The notes beneath the pieces are model-generated. The model had not been told where the DNA came from and searched no databases. It saw only the letters and a list, made by a program, of their open reading frames with translations. Both the position numbers and the translations under genes were made by a program. Shown one piece after another: positions 39,982-48,630 of a stretch of DNA of 64,000 nt. Numbering within the stretch: position 1 is the stretch's first letter; every line of letters begins with the position of its first letter. Source of the stretch: Streptomyces lomondensis. GTDB taxonomy: Bacteria > Actinomycetota > Actinomycetes > Streptomycetales > Streptomycetaceae. Location: NCBI RefSeq assembly GCF_014651035.1, contig NZ_BMWC01000007.1, forward strand, positions 310,001-374,000, in the 5' to 3' direction.

Positions 39982-41836
39982 TCCTCTGCTCCTTCTCCGG
40001 TGTCACCTTGTAGGCCATCGCCCGCGGGTAGTCGTGCCGGTGCAGGCGGACGCGGACCAGCAGCGGCCCGGCGTTGACCGGGTCGGCGGGGTCGTCGAGT
40101 CGGTCCAGCAGTTCGTCGAGGTCGGAGGTGTGCGCGATCTCGACGCCGCTCGCCGGGGTCTTCCGGCCGGCGAACACGTCGGCGAGGCGGTCGTAGTGCC
40201 AGGGGTGGAGGACGTTGTAGAAGTCCGCGCCGTGCGCGCCGTCCGCGTCGCCGCCGTCCCGGCCGGCGAAGTACGACGGGTGCACCAGCATCTGCTCGAT
40301 GCCGTAGAAGTGGCCGTTGTCCATGACGAAGACCACCGAGCGCAGCCCGAGCCTGGTGTGGGTGGAGAGTTCCTGGCAGGTCTCCTGGAAGGCGCCGTCG
40401 CCGACGAACACCATCGGGCGGGCCTCCCCGCGCTCGGGTGCGAGGGCCGCGCCGGTGGCCGCGCCGACCGACCAGCCGATGGACAGCCAGCTCACCTGGG
40501 AGAGGAACCCGCCCGCGGGCAGGGACAGGTTCATCGAGCCGATGAGGGAGAACGCGGCGTCGGAGACGACCGTCCAGTCCTCCCCGGTCTCGTGGTTCAG
40601 GAAGTGGTTGATCCGGTCGAACACGCCGTCGTAGGTGAGGTGTTCGCCGCGCCGGTGGGCCGAGCGGGCGCTGCGCAGTGACGCCCGGTGGTGCTCCAGG
40701 CCCGCCGGGCGGTGGCCGAGCGGGCCGTGGTGGGCGTGGGACTCGGCGTAGTAGTCGGCCTCCAGGCCCCCGGAGCCGTACGCCTTCACCAGCGCGTCCT
40801 GGAGCGCGGGCAGCAGCTGTTCGAGCTGCACGTCGGGGAAGTAGGTGGTGCCGACGCTGACGCCGCCGCGCGCGGCCATCACCCAGTCGTCGCCGACGCA
40901 CTGCTCGCCGCCGAGGTTCTTCGACGTGGACCAGGCGCCGAGCCCGATCCGGCAGGTGGCCCAGTCCTTGAACACCGCGTGCACGTCGGGGTGGCTGGCC
41001 TTGCCGTTGTAGACGCCGTGGAACTGCGGCAGGTCCTCGTCGACGACGGCCTTGGCGCCGACCGTGGTGCAGAACGGCACGCCGGTGGCCTCCACCAGGT
41101 CGGTGAGCTGCCCGCCGAGGCGGAACCGGTCGATCTCCTCGCCGGCCCACACGATCGGCCGGGGCCTGCCGTCCGGGCCGGGACGCTCCTCGACCAGGGC
41201 GAGGACCGCCTGCACGCACTTGTCCAGCATGGGCTGGTTGCGCGCGCTGAACGGCCGGTCGCGGCGGACGAGCGGCGCCTCGGGCCCGGGGCACGGCTCG
41301 TCCCACAGGTCCTCCATGACCTCCAGGTAGACGGGCCGGCGTTCGGAGAGGCAGGCGGTGAGCGCGGCGTCGATCTGGCCCGGGGCGAGGCCCGGGTTGG
41401 AGATGACCTGCGCGTCCACGGTGACCTGCCGGTAGGCCTCCAGGTTGCTCTCGGCGCGCGGGCTCATGTGCGAGGTGAGCAGGCCGAGGGCGCGGTAGTT
41501 CTGCCACTGCTCGTACGGCGGGGAGGCGTTGACCGCGACCAGCGGGACCTGCTCCACGTAGGCGCCGCCGCAGGCGTTGAGCAGGTTGAACGCGCCGACG
41601 CTGTAGGTGACCGCCGCCGCTCCGATGCCGTGGATGCGGGCGTAGGCGTCGGCGGCCTGGCCCGCGCCGCCCTCGGTGGGCGTGCCGACCCACTCGACGT
41701 CGCCCTCGGCCCGCAGGGTGGTCAGGAACGGTCCGAGGTGGTTGCCGGGGACGCCGAACAGATGGGTGATGCCCAACTCGGCCAGGCGCAGGGCGAGATA
41801 GCGGGCGACCGTGCACTCCGGGTCGATGGCGGTCAC
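39974..41836 (-). CDS. ThDP-dependent 2-oxo acid decarboxylase (pyruvate/indolepyruvate decarboxylase-like)
   Basis: A GTG at 41836 overlaps the oxidase stop and gives 620 residues. The PYR domain has HLFGVPGNHLGPFL and the cofactor-activating Glu in GTPTEGGAGQAADAYA. The PP domain has the ThDP-Mg motif VFVGDGAFQETCQELSTHTR ... VFVMDNGHFYGIEQ. This ELST pattern is that of PDC/IPDC enzymes, which turn 2-oxo acids into aldehydes. Two usual PDC residues differ: the Asp of VPGD is Asn, and the HH pair appears as Ser-His (LTSHMSP). An insertion around ADYYAESHAHHGPLGHRPAG also occurs. The substrate is probably the product of the upstream amino acid oxidase. Confidence 0.85.
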   Translation of the reverse strand: MTAIDPECTVARYLALRLAELGITHLFGVPGNHLGPFLTTLRAEGDVEWVGTPTEGGAGQAADAYARIHGIGAAAVTYSVGAFNLLNACGGAYVEQVPLVAVNASPPYEQWQNYRALGLLTSHMSPRAESNLEAYRQVTVDAQVISNPGLAPGQIDAALTACLSERRPVYLEVMEDLWDEPCPGPEAPLVRRDRPFSARNQPMLDKCVQAVLALVEERPGPDGRPRPIVWAGEEIDRFRLGGQLTDLVEATGVPFCTTVGAKAVVDEDLPQFHGVYNGKASHPDVHAVFKDWATCRIGLGAWSTSKNLGGEQCVGDDWVMAARGGVSVGTTYFPDVQLEQLLPALQDALVKAYGSGGLEADYYAESHAHHGPLGHRPAGLEHHRASLRSARSAHRRGEHLTYDGVFDRINHFLNHETGEDWTVVSDAAFSLIGSMNLSLPAGGFLSQVSWLSIGWSVGAATGAALAPERGEARPMVFVGDGAFQETCQELSTHTRLGLRSVVFVMDNGHFYGIEQMLVHPSYFAGRDGGDADGAHGADFYNVLHPWHYDRLADVFAGRKTPASGVEIAHTSDLDELLDRLDDPADPVNAGPLLVRVRLHRHDYPRAMAYKVTPEKEQRNG

Positions 41837-43872
41837 GGGCGCTCCTCCCCCGCGTCCGGGCCCGGGGTGGTGACCGGCGGGGCCTGGTGGACGGCGAGGG
41901 CGGCGCGGACGGCGCTCTCCAGGGCGCCCTCGATCCAGGCGTGCTTGAGGGAGGTGTGCTCGCCGGCGAAGTGCACCGGGCCCTCGGGGCGGGAGACGTC
42001 CAGGTGGAAGCTGGTCATCTGGTGCGCGGTGTAGATGGCGGCCTCGCCGAAGGCGTACGGGTCGCGGGCCCAGCTCTTGGTGGCGCCGCGCCCGGTGAAG
42101 AACACCTCGATGCGGCGGCCGTGCAGGGCCTGGAGGTTGCGCAGGGCGTAGACGTAGCGCTCCGGGCCGCGCATGGAGTCCCAGCGGGCGGCGTCGTCGG
42201 ACCAGCAGTACGAGGCGAGGACGACACCGCCGGTGCTGCCCTCGACCCGGTGCGACGGGTAGTACATGAACCGGTTGGGGTTGTCGGCGGCGGAGCCGCC
42301 GCCGAAGGCGTGGGTGGCGGGGCGCACGGCGGGGCCACGCAGCGGCAGGCTGCCGTTCAGCTCCCGCATCTCCTCGGTGACGCTGCTGTCCTTGACGGCG
42401 GCGCCGAGCAGTCCGGCCTCGGCGCCGGTGAGCGCGAGTGCGGGATCGGTGTCCGCCTCGGCGCCCGTCCGGTAGTACTCGTACAGGCCCGGCGCGATCC
42501 TTTCGAGCTCCTCGCGCCAGTCGTCCTCGGTGAACTCCCACCACCGGTGGCTGAACTCCAGCAGCACCTTGGTGGCCTGGTCGTAGTGGGTCTCGATGAT
42601 CGCGCGGCGCTTCTTGTACGACATCGACGGGACGATCTCCACGAAGCGCAGGGCGGAGAACGGGATGGTGACGATCGCCAGGTCGGCCGTCCACAGGCGC
42701 GGCGGGGCCTGTGGATCGTCCTCGGCGACGGTCTGCACGGCCACGCCCCAGCCGTCGGGCCCGACGGCGCCGGTGCCCTCGGGGTCGGTGTCGCGGCTGG
42801 GGTCGTGGAACTCCAGGCGGATCATGCGGTGCCCGAGCCGCACCTCGTCGCGCAGGCCCTCGTGCAGGGCGTGCGGCAGGCGCCAGCTGCCGCCGGGTAT
42901 CTCCCAGTAGCGGACGCCGGGGTTGATGTCGCTGCGGCTGAGGAAGCTGTGGAAGAACGACAGGTGCAGCCGCGAGGACATGTTCTCCAGGGTTCCGACG
43001 GCCTCGATCGCCTCGTCGCTGAGCCCGGCGTAGTCGCGCAGGAAGCCGCCCATCGAGTAGCCGTCGAAGTCGCGGATCACCCGGGCCCAGCCCTCGACCC
43101 ACTCCTCGAGCGGCTTGTTGACGCGCTTGCCGTCGACGACGTCGGAGTAGTAGTCGCGCACGCTCTCCAGCGCCTCGTCGACCATCTTCACGACGGGGGC
43201 GCGGACTTCGTCGCCGGTGAGGTGGAAGCCCTCGTTGACGCGTTCGGGCGTGGTGGCGTAGTCGGCCCGGCGCACCTGGACGCGGTTGGCGCGGATCCAG
43301 GAGTTGCCGCGCTTGTCGGGCTCGCGGAAGTCGGGGCTGTCGTCGCCGTAGGTCCACGTCCGGCCGGTGAAGGAGGTGTACGTCACCGGGGGCACGGGGG
43401 TGTCGGGGCCGCTGCCGGTGCCGGGGTCCACGTCCACGTTGTAGAACTGGCGGCGGCCGAGCCCGAGTTTGTCGACCAGGGCGAGGACGAGCGGGTGGAA
43501 GTCGGGCAGCCGCATGGCGCCGGCCTCGGCGTACTGGGCCGGATCGTCGAAGGGCTGGTGGTGCTTGGTGGCGCGGAAGGTCTTGATGCGGCCGCCGACC
43601 CGGCTGGCGTTGGCTTCCAGAATGGTGACGTCGTGACCGGCGTCCTTGAGTAATCGGCCGGCGACGAGGCCGGTGATTCCGGCGCCGATGACGAGGATCT
43701 TCTTGCGCGGGTGGTGGGTGGGGCCGAGGCGGCCCGTGTCGATCAGGGTGTGCAGGTAGTGGAGTTTGAGGTCCTTGTCGTCCGGCCCGACGAGAAGGAG
43801 TTCGCGGGCGAGCCGGAGACACGTCTGCCAGCGCGCACGGGTGGCGGAGTTCTCCCGGGAAGTGTCGGTCAT
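41833..43872 (-). CDS. L-amino acid oxidase, L-glutamate oxidase family
   Basis: From ATG 43872 (MTDTSRENSATRARWQTCLR) the flavoprotein has 679 residues, close to the roughly 700 of Streptomyces L-glutamate oxidase. FAD-binding motif ILVIGAGITGLVAGRLLKDA at about 59-78 is followed by ILEANASRVGGRIKTF and YAEAGAMRLPDFHPL. The C-terminal FAD contact is GPVHFAGEHTSLKHAWIEGA. Many stretches (ALESVRDYYSDV, FHSFLSRSDINP, ETHYDQATKVLLEFSHRWWE, NRFMYYPSHRV) closely follow that enzyme as I remember it. It would convert an L-amino acid to 2-oxo acid, ammonia and peroxide. No signal peptide is seen with this start. The side-chain specificity cannot be read. Confidence 0.88.
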   Translation of the reverse strand: MTDTSRENSATRARWQTCLRLARELLLVGPDDKDLKLHYLHTLIDTGRLGPTHHPRKKILVIGAGITGLVAGRLLKDAGHDVTILEANASRVGGRIKTFRATKHHQPFDDPAQYAEAGAMRLPDFHPLVLALVDKLGLGRRQFYNVDVDPGTGSGPDTPVPPVTYTSFTGRTWTYGDDSPDFREPDKRGNSWIRANRVQVRRADYATTPERVNEGFHLTGDEVRAPVVKMVDEALESVRDYYSDVVDGKRVNKPLEEWVEGWARVIRDFDGYSMGGFLRDYAGLSDEAIEAVGTLENMSSRLHLSFFHSFLSRSDINPGVRYWEIPGGSWRLPHALHEGLRDEVRLGHRMIRLEFHDPSRDTDPEGTGAVGPDGWGVAVQTVAEDDPQAPPRLWTADLAIVTIPFSALRFVEIVPSMSYKKRRAIIETHYDQATKVLLEFSHRWWEFTEDDWREELERIAPGLYEYYRTGAEADTDPALALTGAEAGLLGAAVKDSSVTEEMRELNGSLPLRGPAVRPATHAFGGGSAADNPNRFMYYPSHRVEGSTGGVVLASYCWSDDAARWDSMRGPERYVYALRNLQALHGRRIEVFFTGRGATKSWARDPYAFGEAAIYTAHQMTSFHLDVSRPEGPVHFAGEHTSLKHAWIEGALESAVRAALAVHQAPPVTTPGPDAGEERP

Positions 43873-44433
43873 AGCTAGCGATCGTAGATATGGAGAAACG
43901 GTTTCGCGGTTTCCCGGAACACAAAGTCCGGAAAACGCCGATCGCACCGCTTGGCGGAATTTCAGCTTGTTCGGAATTCTTTTCGAGAACGGGAGGTTCA
44001 GCAGAGACGGAAGGGAAATGGAATCCCGTCCGGCAAGGAATTCACTTACGGAATCAGGAAATCCTGATCGGTGGCGGCAGGAGCTTCCGGGCGGGGGGTG
44101 CGGGGCAGGAGCGGGTGCGTGCTCTCGGCGTGCCGGGCGTAGGCCCTCGTTTTGGGGGAGCGTGCATGGCGTCGTGAGGCAGACGGGAATTGTCAGACAC
44201 GGCCTAGCATCCCGCCCGCCCGCGGGGTCCAGCTCCATCGCCCCGTCTACGACGTACGTGAGCCAGGTGTCCCCGACGGTGAACGTACGGACCGCGGACT
44301 GGTCGTTCAGCGCGCCGAAGAGGGGTGTGGCGGGGCGGTCCGTGGCGGCGTACGCGGTGGTGGCCGCCGCGGACGCGGTGCCCTTCTCCTGAGGACCGCG
44401 AGCACGCCGGTGGGCCGACGTGCCCGGGGACGG
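43873..44433. other. Upstream region of the oxidase operon, no gene assigned
   Basis: The part from about 43880 to 44080 is clearly richer in A/T (GGAATTTCAGCTTGTTCGGA, ATTCTTTTCGAGAACGG, GGAAATGGAATCCCG) and is the likely promoter of the leftward oxidase operon. The part 44200-44430 is G/C-rich and open in the oxidase frame on the minus strand, reading AVRTFTVGDTWLTYVVDGAM, but has no start codon with a ribosome-binding site. It may be a remnant or chance. Confidence 0.45.
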
Positions 44434-46167
44434 CTACTGCTGCGGCTCCTGCTTCTCCCACTCGGTGCTGCCGGGCATGTAGCCGTAGAGCGGACGGCCG
44501 GTCATGGAGGTGGTGCGGAAGGGTTTTCCGCCGTCCGTGATCTCCAGCGTTCCCTGCCGGCCGCCGCTGCTCCACTCCAGCACCAGGTACCACTTCACAT
44601 CGCGGGTCTTGGTCTGGGCGGTGATGTACAGCACCTCCGGGTCGGACTGGCTGACGCTGTAGGGGAAGCCGCGCTGGCCCGCCTTCGGCCGCACGGCGGG
44701 CCGTGCCGCGTCGAGGTCGAGACCGAACTCCCTCGGTTCCACCCCTCCGCCGCAGCCCACCCCCATCACGAACGCGTTCCAGTCCAGGGGTGCGCCCGAG
44801 CCGACCACGCGGACGTCCAGCGACTCGATGACGACGGCCTTGTCGCCGGTGCCCTGGACGGTCAGCGACACACGATGCCTGCCCGAGGAGACGGCGCCGG
44901 CGTCGCTCGCCCATTTCGCGGCGTCCTGCAGCGTCGACGGTGGCAGGGGCACCTGGGCAGGTGGCCGGTCGACCAGATAGTGCGTCCCGCAGTAGTGCTC
45001 CCAGTCGTGGGCTCGCGCGCTCACCGTCAGCGGCACGGAGTCGTCGTCCGGGGCGGACCCCGGCGCGTTGTCCGGGTTCGTGGCGGCACCGCCGCCCGCC
45101 GACGCCGACGCCGACGCCGGCGGCTTCGCGCTCGGCGTCTTCGAGGCGGAGGAGCGGCTCGGCCGCGCGGAGGGAGACGAGGACGGGGACGGGGACGCCG
45201 ACTCCTGCGGTGCCCAGGAATCGGGGAGCACCTCCGTGGCGCGCGGCCGGCCGCCCGGGTTCGCGCCGGTGTCGATGTTTTCGAGCACCGCCGTCGTCAA
45301 GGCGACCACGGCCAGGGTGCTCGCGACGACCACGAACCGCCGCCTGCGGAAGAACGACCGCCGCGGCACGGGGCGCCGCGGCGGCGCCCCCACTTCCGGT
45401 GACTCCTCCGCACCGGGTTCGTGCCGGTTCCCGGGCCCCGCCACGGAGGCGCCCAGGGCAGCCGCCGACGGTTCCGGCAGGGCATTCGTCCCGGGTCCCT
45501 GCACGGTTTCGGCCCCGGATCCCGGCACAGCTCCCGCTCCGGGTCCCTGCACGGTTTCGGCCCCGGGCCCCTGCACGGTTTCGGCCCCGGGCCCCTGCAC
45601 GGTTTCGGCCCCAGGTCCCTGCACGGTTTCGGCCCCGGGCTCCGGCCGGGCAGCCGCCCCAGTTCCGGGCACAGCCCCCTCCCCGGACCCCGGCACAGCT
45701 CCCGCCCCAGCCCCCGGCAGGGCAGCCGCCCCAGCCCCGGCCGCGGCACCCGGCCCAGAGTCACCCCCAGACCCCGTCACGGATCCCGGAGCACCCTCCG
45801 GCTCGGAGCCGGAGTTGGAGCCGGAGTCGGAGTCGGAGCCGGAGTCGGGTACGAGGGCCCGGCCCACGCCCCCCGGCAGCCCGTCCGTTCTGTCCGCCGC
45901 GGCTCGCCGGGAGCGTTCCCGGGCCGCGTCGGCCATGACCCACCGGCGATGCAGCTCGACCACTTCCTCCGGGGTCGCCTTGCACACCCGCGCGAAACGC
46001 GAGACCGACGCGTAGTCGGCAGGCACCCCCTCCCCCTTGCAGTAGCGGTGCAACGTCGACGTACTCATGTGCGCCCGCTTGGCCAGAGCTTCGTAGCTGA
46101 GCCCCGAACGCTGCTTCAACTCGCGTAGCAGCGCCGCGAAATCAGCTGTCTCCTCAGCCGCCCCCAC
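44434..46167 (-). CDS. Transmembrane helix-turn-helix regulator with repeat linker
   Basis: The 577-residue protein has an XRE-type helix-turn-helix at about residues 12-66 (RELKQRSGLSYEALAKRAHM, STSTLHRYCKGEGVPADYAS). A long Gly/Pro/Ala linker (about 100-270) follows, with tandem GAETVQGP repeats. A basic stop-transfer patch RRSFFRRRR precedes one transmembrane helix (FVVVASTLAVVALTTAVLE, 278-296). A Ser/Pro-rich stalk and an extracytoplasmic beta domain come last (about 385-577, with Cys in HYCGTHY and GVGCGGGV). This is a one-component sensor: DNA-binding inside, ligand domain outside. It is divergent from a DUF4232 secreted-protein gene, with a palindrome just upstream of its own start. 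Confidence 0.82.
   Translation of the reverse strand: MGAAEETADFAALLRELKQRSGLSYEALAKRAHMSTSTLHRYCKGEGVPADYASVSRFARVCKATPEEVVELHRRWVMADAARERSRRAAADRTDGLPGGVGRALVPDSGSDSDSGSNSGSEPEGAPGSVTGSGGDSGPGAAAGAGAAALPGAGAGAVPGSGEGAVPGTGAAARPEPGAETVQGPGAETVQGPGAETVQGPGAETVQGPGAGAVPGSGAETVQGPGTNALPEPSAAALGASVAGPGNRHEPGAEESPEVGAPPRRPVPRRSFFRRRRFVVVASTLAVVALTTAVLENIDTGANPGGRPRATEVLPDSWAPQESASPSPSSSPSARPSRSSASKTPSAKPPASASASAGGGAATNPDNAPGSAPDDDSVPLTVSARAHDWEHYCGTHYLVDRPPAQVPLPPSTLQDAAKWASDAGAVSSGRHRVSLTVQGTGDKAVVIESLDVRVVGSGAPLDWNAFVMGVGCGGGVEPREFGLDLDAARPAVRPKAGQRGFPYSVSQSDPEVLYITAQTKTRDVKWYLVLEWSSGGRQGTLEITDGGKPFRTTSMTGRPLYGYMPGSTEWEKQEPQQ
45550..45645 (-). repeat. 24-bp coding tandem repeat
   Basis: Four consecutive 24-bp units (CACGGTTTCGGCCCCGGGCC plus CCTG, with minor changes) start at 45550, 45574, 45598 and 45622. 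An isolated fifth copy starts near 45503. On the coding strand they encode the 8-residue repeat GAETVQGP in the linker before the membrane helix. Unit length is a multiple of three, so copy changes keep the frame. Confidence 0.85.
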
Positions 46168-46189
46168 CGGTCCTCCATCTCATTCGACA

Positions 46190-46203
46190 TCCCACGAGTG
46201 GGA
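46190..46203. promoter_or_regulatory. Palindrome upstream of the transmembrane regulator gene
   Basis: TCCCAC-GA-GTGGGA is a perfect 14-base inverted repeat, 23 bases before the regulator start at 46167. It lies in the region shared with the divergent gene at 46436. A second inverted repeat, TTCCAA-N8-TTGGAA, is at 46242-46261. Either could be the operator of the HTH protein. Confidence 0.45.
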
Positions 46204-46435
46204 CATTCCCCCTGGTCAGAGCCAGTGCCGACGTCCCAGCGTTCCAAAGGTCAGGTTGGAATGGCGGATGGGACGGAGCGTGGCACAGGCTTGGGTCATC
46301 CAAGCACGCCGCCCTGCTCGACGGCGGTGACGCTGATCTCAACTTCCCTTTTCGGCCGCGAATCTGTCCGGCCGACAACCATGAACCGGATTACCTGAAT
46401 CCGGAACTCGAAACTCAGAGAAAGCAGTTCATCCC

Positions 46436-46987
46436 ATGCGTATCGCACGCCGTTCCACCACCCGCGTGGCCGCCTCCTCCATGGTCGCCGCCGCCGCTTT
46501 CGCACTCGTCGGCGTCCAGGCCGCGGGCCAGACCGCCTCCGCCGCCACCTCGAACAAGGTCGTCACGGCCGCCTGCACGACCGCGAACACGAAGCTGACG
46601 GTCAAAGACGTCCCCCGGCCCATCAACCACCTGCTGCTCACGGCCACCAACACCGGCACCAAGGCCTGCAACCTCTACTACGCGCCTTACCTGGGCGCCG
46701 GCGCCGGCGCCCAGGCTCCCATCCAGTGGCTGGAGTCCAGCAAGCCCCAGGCCGTCGTGACGCTGGCTCCCGGAGAGTCCGGGTACGCCGGCATCGGGAC
46801 CTTCACCCCCGACGGCCACAGCGGCCACACCGCCAAGACCCTGGGCGTGTCCTTCGCCAACAGGGAGGCGAACGGCTCGGTCGGCAACGCCGCGACGCTG
46901 AACCTGCCCAACGGCGGCACGTACTTCAACAGCTCCGCCTTCGTCACCTACTGGCAGAGCGACGTGTACAACGCGCTGTTCAGCTGA
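46436..46987 (+). CDS. Secreted DUF4232 protein
   Basis: The 183-residue product has a signal peptide (MRIARRSTTRVAASSMVAAA..., cleavage near TASAA). It has the DUF4232 pattern: one early Cys (VVTAACTTANTKLTV), HLLLTATNTGTKACNLYYAP with a second Cys, LAPGESGYAGIGTFTPDG, and a final VTYWQSDVYNALFS. DUF4232 domains are common in actinobacterial exported proteins of unknown role. The gene is divergent from the transmembrane HTH regulator, whose outer domain could sense a related signal. It is followed by a strong terminator. Confidence 0.85.
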   Translation: MRIARRSTTRVAASSMVAAAAFALVGVQAAGQTASAATSNKVVTAACTTANTKLTVKDVPRPINHLLLTATNTGTKACNLYYAPYLGAGAGAQAPIQWLESSKPQAVVTLAPGESGYAGIGTFTPDGHSGHTAKTLGVSFANREANGSVGNAATLNLPNGGTYFNSSAFVTYWQSDVYNALFS

Positions 46988-46995
46988 GCCGGCCC

Positions 46996-47038
46996 GCGTC
47001 CCACGGCACGGCCTGTTGGTTGCGGTGCCGTGGGACGC
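46996..47038 (+). terminator. Rho-independent terminator
   Basis: A 14-bp perfect stem (GCGTCCCACGGCAC, 46996-47009 with 47025-47038) has a 15-base loop. It is followed after a short GC stretch by CTGTCTTTTTG. It directly follows the DUF4232 gene. Confidence 0.85.
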
Positions 47039-47100
47039 GCCCGTGCTGTCTGTCTTTTTGCCTACGGGGGATGTGGCGTGAAGAAGTGTGAGGCGACGTG

Positions 47101-47685
47101 ATGCTGGTCGCAGAGGTCCGGTCGGCCGGGACGCCGACCGTGGGCGGCGGGGTCCCGGCGGCCCGGGAGCGGAGCGGCGCGGACGCCGAGATGTTCGTCC
47201 GGGCGGTGTACGCACAGCACGGCAGGGTGCTGCTGCGGTACGCGGCCCGGCGGCTGCGGGGCGACTGGCACCGGGCGGAGGACATCCTTCAGGAGGCCGT
47301 CGTCCGGGCCTGGCGTCACGGCGGGGCGCTGGGCAGGGCGCCGGAGACGATGCGGCCGTGGCTGTTCGCGGTCGTGCGGAACCTGCTGATCGACGATCAC
47401 CGCGCGCAGGCGCTGCGCCCGGTGGCTCAGGAGGCGCTGGATGACACGGACGTCCCCGTCGCCGACGAGGTGAACCGGCTGCTGACGGGGCATGTGGTGA
47501 CGGAGGCGCTGGAAGACCTCACCGATCAGCAGCGCGAGATCCTCAGGCACATGTACTTCGACGGCAGCAGCGTGGCCGAGGTCTCGGTTCTCCTCGGCGT
47601 CCCGCGGGGGACGGTGAAGTCCCGCACGTACTACGCGATGCGCGCGCTGCACAGAGCCCTGGCCGCTCGCGGCGTCCACGGCTGA
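47101..47685 (+). CDS. ECF RNA polymerase sigma factor
   Basis: The start is ATG 47101 (or the GTG just before it), behind GTGAGGCGAC; the product has about 194 residues. Region 2 is seen as MFVRAVYAQHGRVLLRYAAR ... RAEDILQEAVVRAWRHGG and RPWLFAVVRNLLIDDHRAQ. Region 4 is LEDLTDQQREILRHMYFDGS with SVAEVSVLLGVPRGTVKSRT. It resembles the SigL/SigK-like ECF groups. No anti-sigma gene is next to it: the next gene is convergent. Its regulator must lie elsewhere or act differently. Confidence 0.9.
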   Translation: MLVAEVRSAGTPTVGGGVPAARERSGADAEMFVRAVYAQHGRVLLRYAARRLRGDWHRAEDILQEAVVRAWRHGGALGRAPETMRPWLFAVVRNLLIDDHRAQALRPVAQEALDDTDVPVADEVNRLLTGHVVTEALEDLTDQQREILRHMYFDGSSVAEVSVLLGVPRGTVKSRTYYAMRALHRALAARGVHG

Positions 47686-47769
47686 CACCCACCGTCGTGC
47701 CGAGGTCTGTCCGCACATCTCGACCACAAACTGCTGCCGAAGAACTGCGAAGGCGAGATGACGGCACTC

Positions 47770-48366
47770 TCACGCCGCCGCAGGTACCTTCCCGGCCGCG
47801 GAACGGCGCTTCCAGTACGCGACGGTCAGCACGGCCAGCAGCGGCCCCCACAGGGTCAGCGGCGCGTAGCAGAAATAGAACCAGGCAGCTTCCCAGCCGC
47901 CGGCTTGGCTCGGGTAGTCGGCCGACGGGTCGCCGCCTCGGATCGTGGTGCCCCTGATCTCGGAGACGAGGAACAGGAGAGTGAACAGGAAGGTGAGGAC
48001 CATGGCCCCGACAGCGGCCGGGAGGACCGCCGCCTTCCTCGGAACCCGGCGGCCGCGCAGGAACGGGATCCAGCGCGGGAACACCTCGCCCCAGCGGGCG
48101 ATCAGGCCGATCGCAGTGAACGCGAAGACTTCGGACAGGATCGACAGGAAGACGACGTACGCCCGTTCGCCGAGTCCAAGACCGCCGTCGAACGCGACCG
48201 GGAGTCGCCAGATGCTGGAAGGAAGGACGGCTAACGGAACGGCGTAGGCAACGAGTCGCATCCGCCGCGACACTCCGGCAACGGGCTCGTGGGCGGTCCG
48301 CCATGTGGCGTGGAATCGTCCGAGGCGGGCGGTAGTGGGTGCTTCGGCGTGCGGGAGTGGCTGCAT
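47770..48366 (-). CDS. Four-helix membrane protein, function unknown
   Basis: From ATG 48366 (MQPLPHAEAPTTARLGRFHA) the product has 198 residues. Helices are seen in MRLVAYAVPLAVLPSSIWRL, YVVFLSILSEVFAFTAIGLI, AVLPAAVGAMVLTFLFTLLF and AAWFYFCYAPLTLWGPLLAV. The pattern (VAYAVPLAVLPSSIWRLPVA ... RWGEVFPRWIPFLRGRRVP) is seen in many actinobacterial membrane proteins without known function. It is convergent with the ECF sigma gene. Confidence 0.72.
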   Translation of the reverse strand: MQPLPHAEAPTTARLGRFHATWRTAHEPVAGVSRRMRLVAYAVPLAVLPSSIWRLPVAFDGGLGLGERAYVVFLSILSEVFAFTAIGLIARWGEVFPRWIPFLRGRRVPRKAAVLPAAVGAMVLTFLFTLLFLVSEIRGTTIRGGDPSADYPSQAGGWEAAWFYFCYAPLTLWGPLLAVLTVAYWKRRSAAGKVPAAA

Positions 48367-48630
48367 GTGCGGTCCTCGGTTTCGGGGCACTGCCGTTCGG
48401 CCCGTTCCGTAATGAAGATCCCGGTCAAGGAGGCTCCGAGGATCGCTCTGGGGGGCTGAACTCGCTCCGTCTGACGGCCGAGAAGCGGTGCGACCGGAGA
48501 ATGACGACGGCAGGGCCCGGCGGTAACCAGCGGTCACGCTGGGCAAATTGGAACCCGTTCAGTTGAGACGTCACCTGCGTGCGGCACGGCCCCCTTCCAC
48601 CTGGCCACGACCGGCCGGCGCGCCGTGGCG

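Noticed and set aside
39974..43924. A continuous 1316-residue frame covering the decarboxylase and much of the oxidase region
   Set aside because: Only the part after the GTG at 41836 matches the decarboxylase; the upstream part is an Arg/Pro-rich shadow of the oxidase gene in another frame.
45550..45645. Tandem array as a possible CRISPR or integron feature
   Set aside because: The 24-bp units are in frame within a coding sequence and encode an 8-residue linker repeat.
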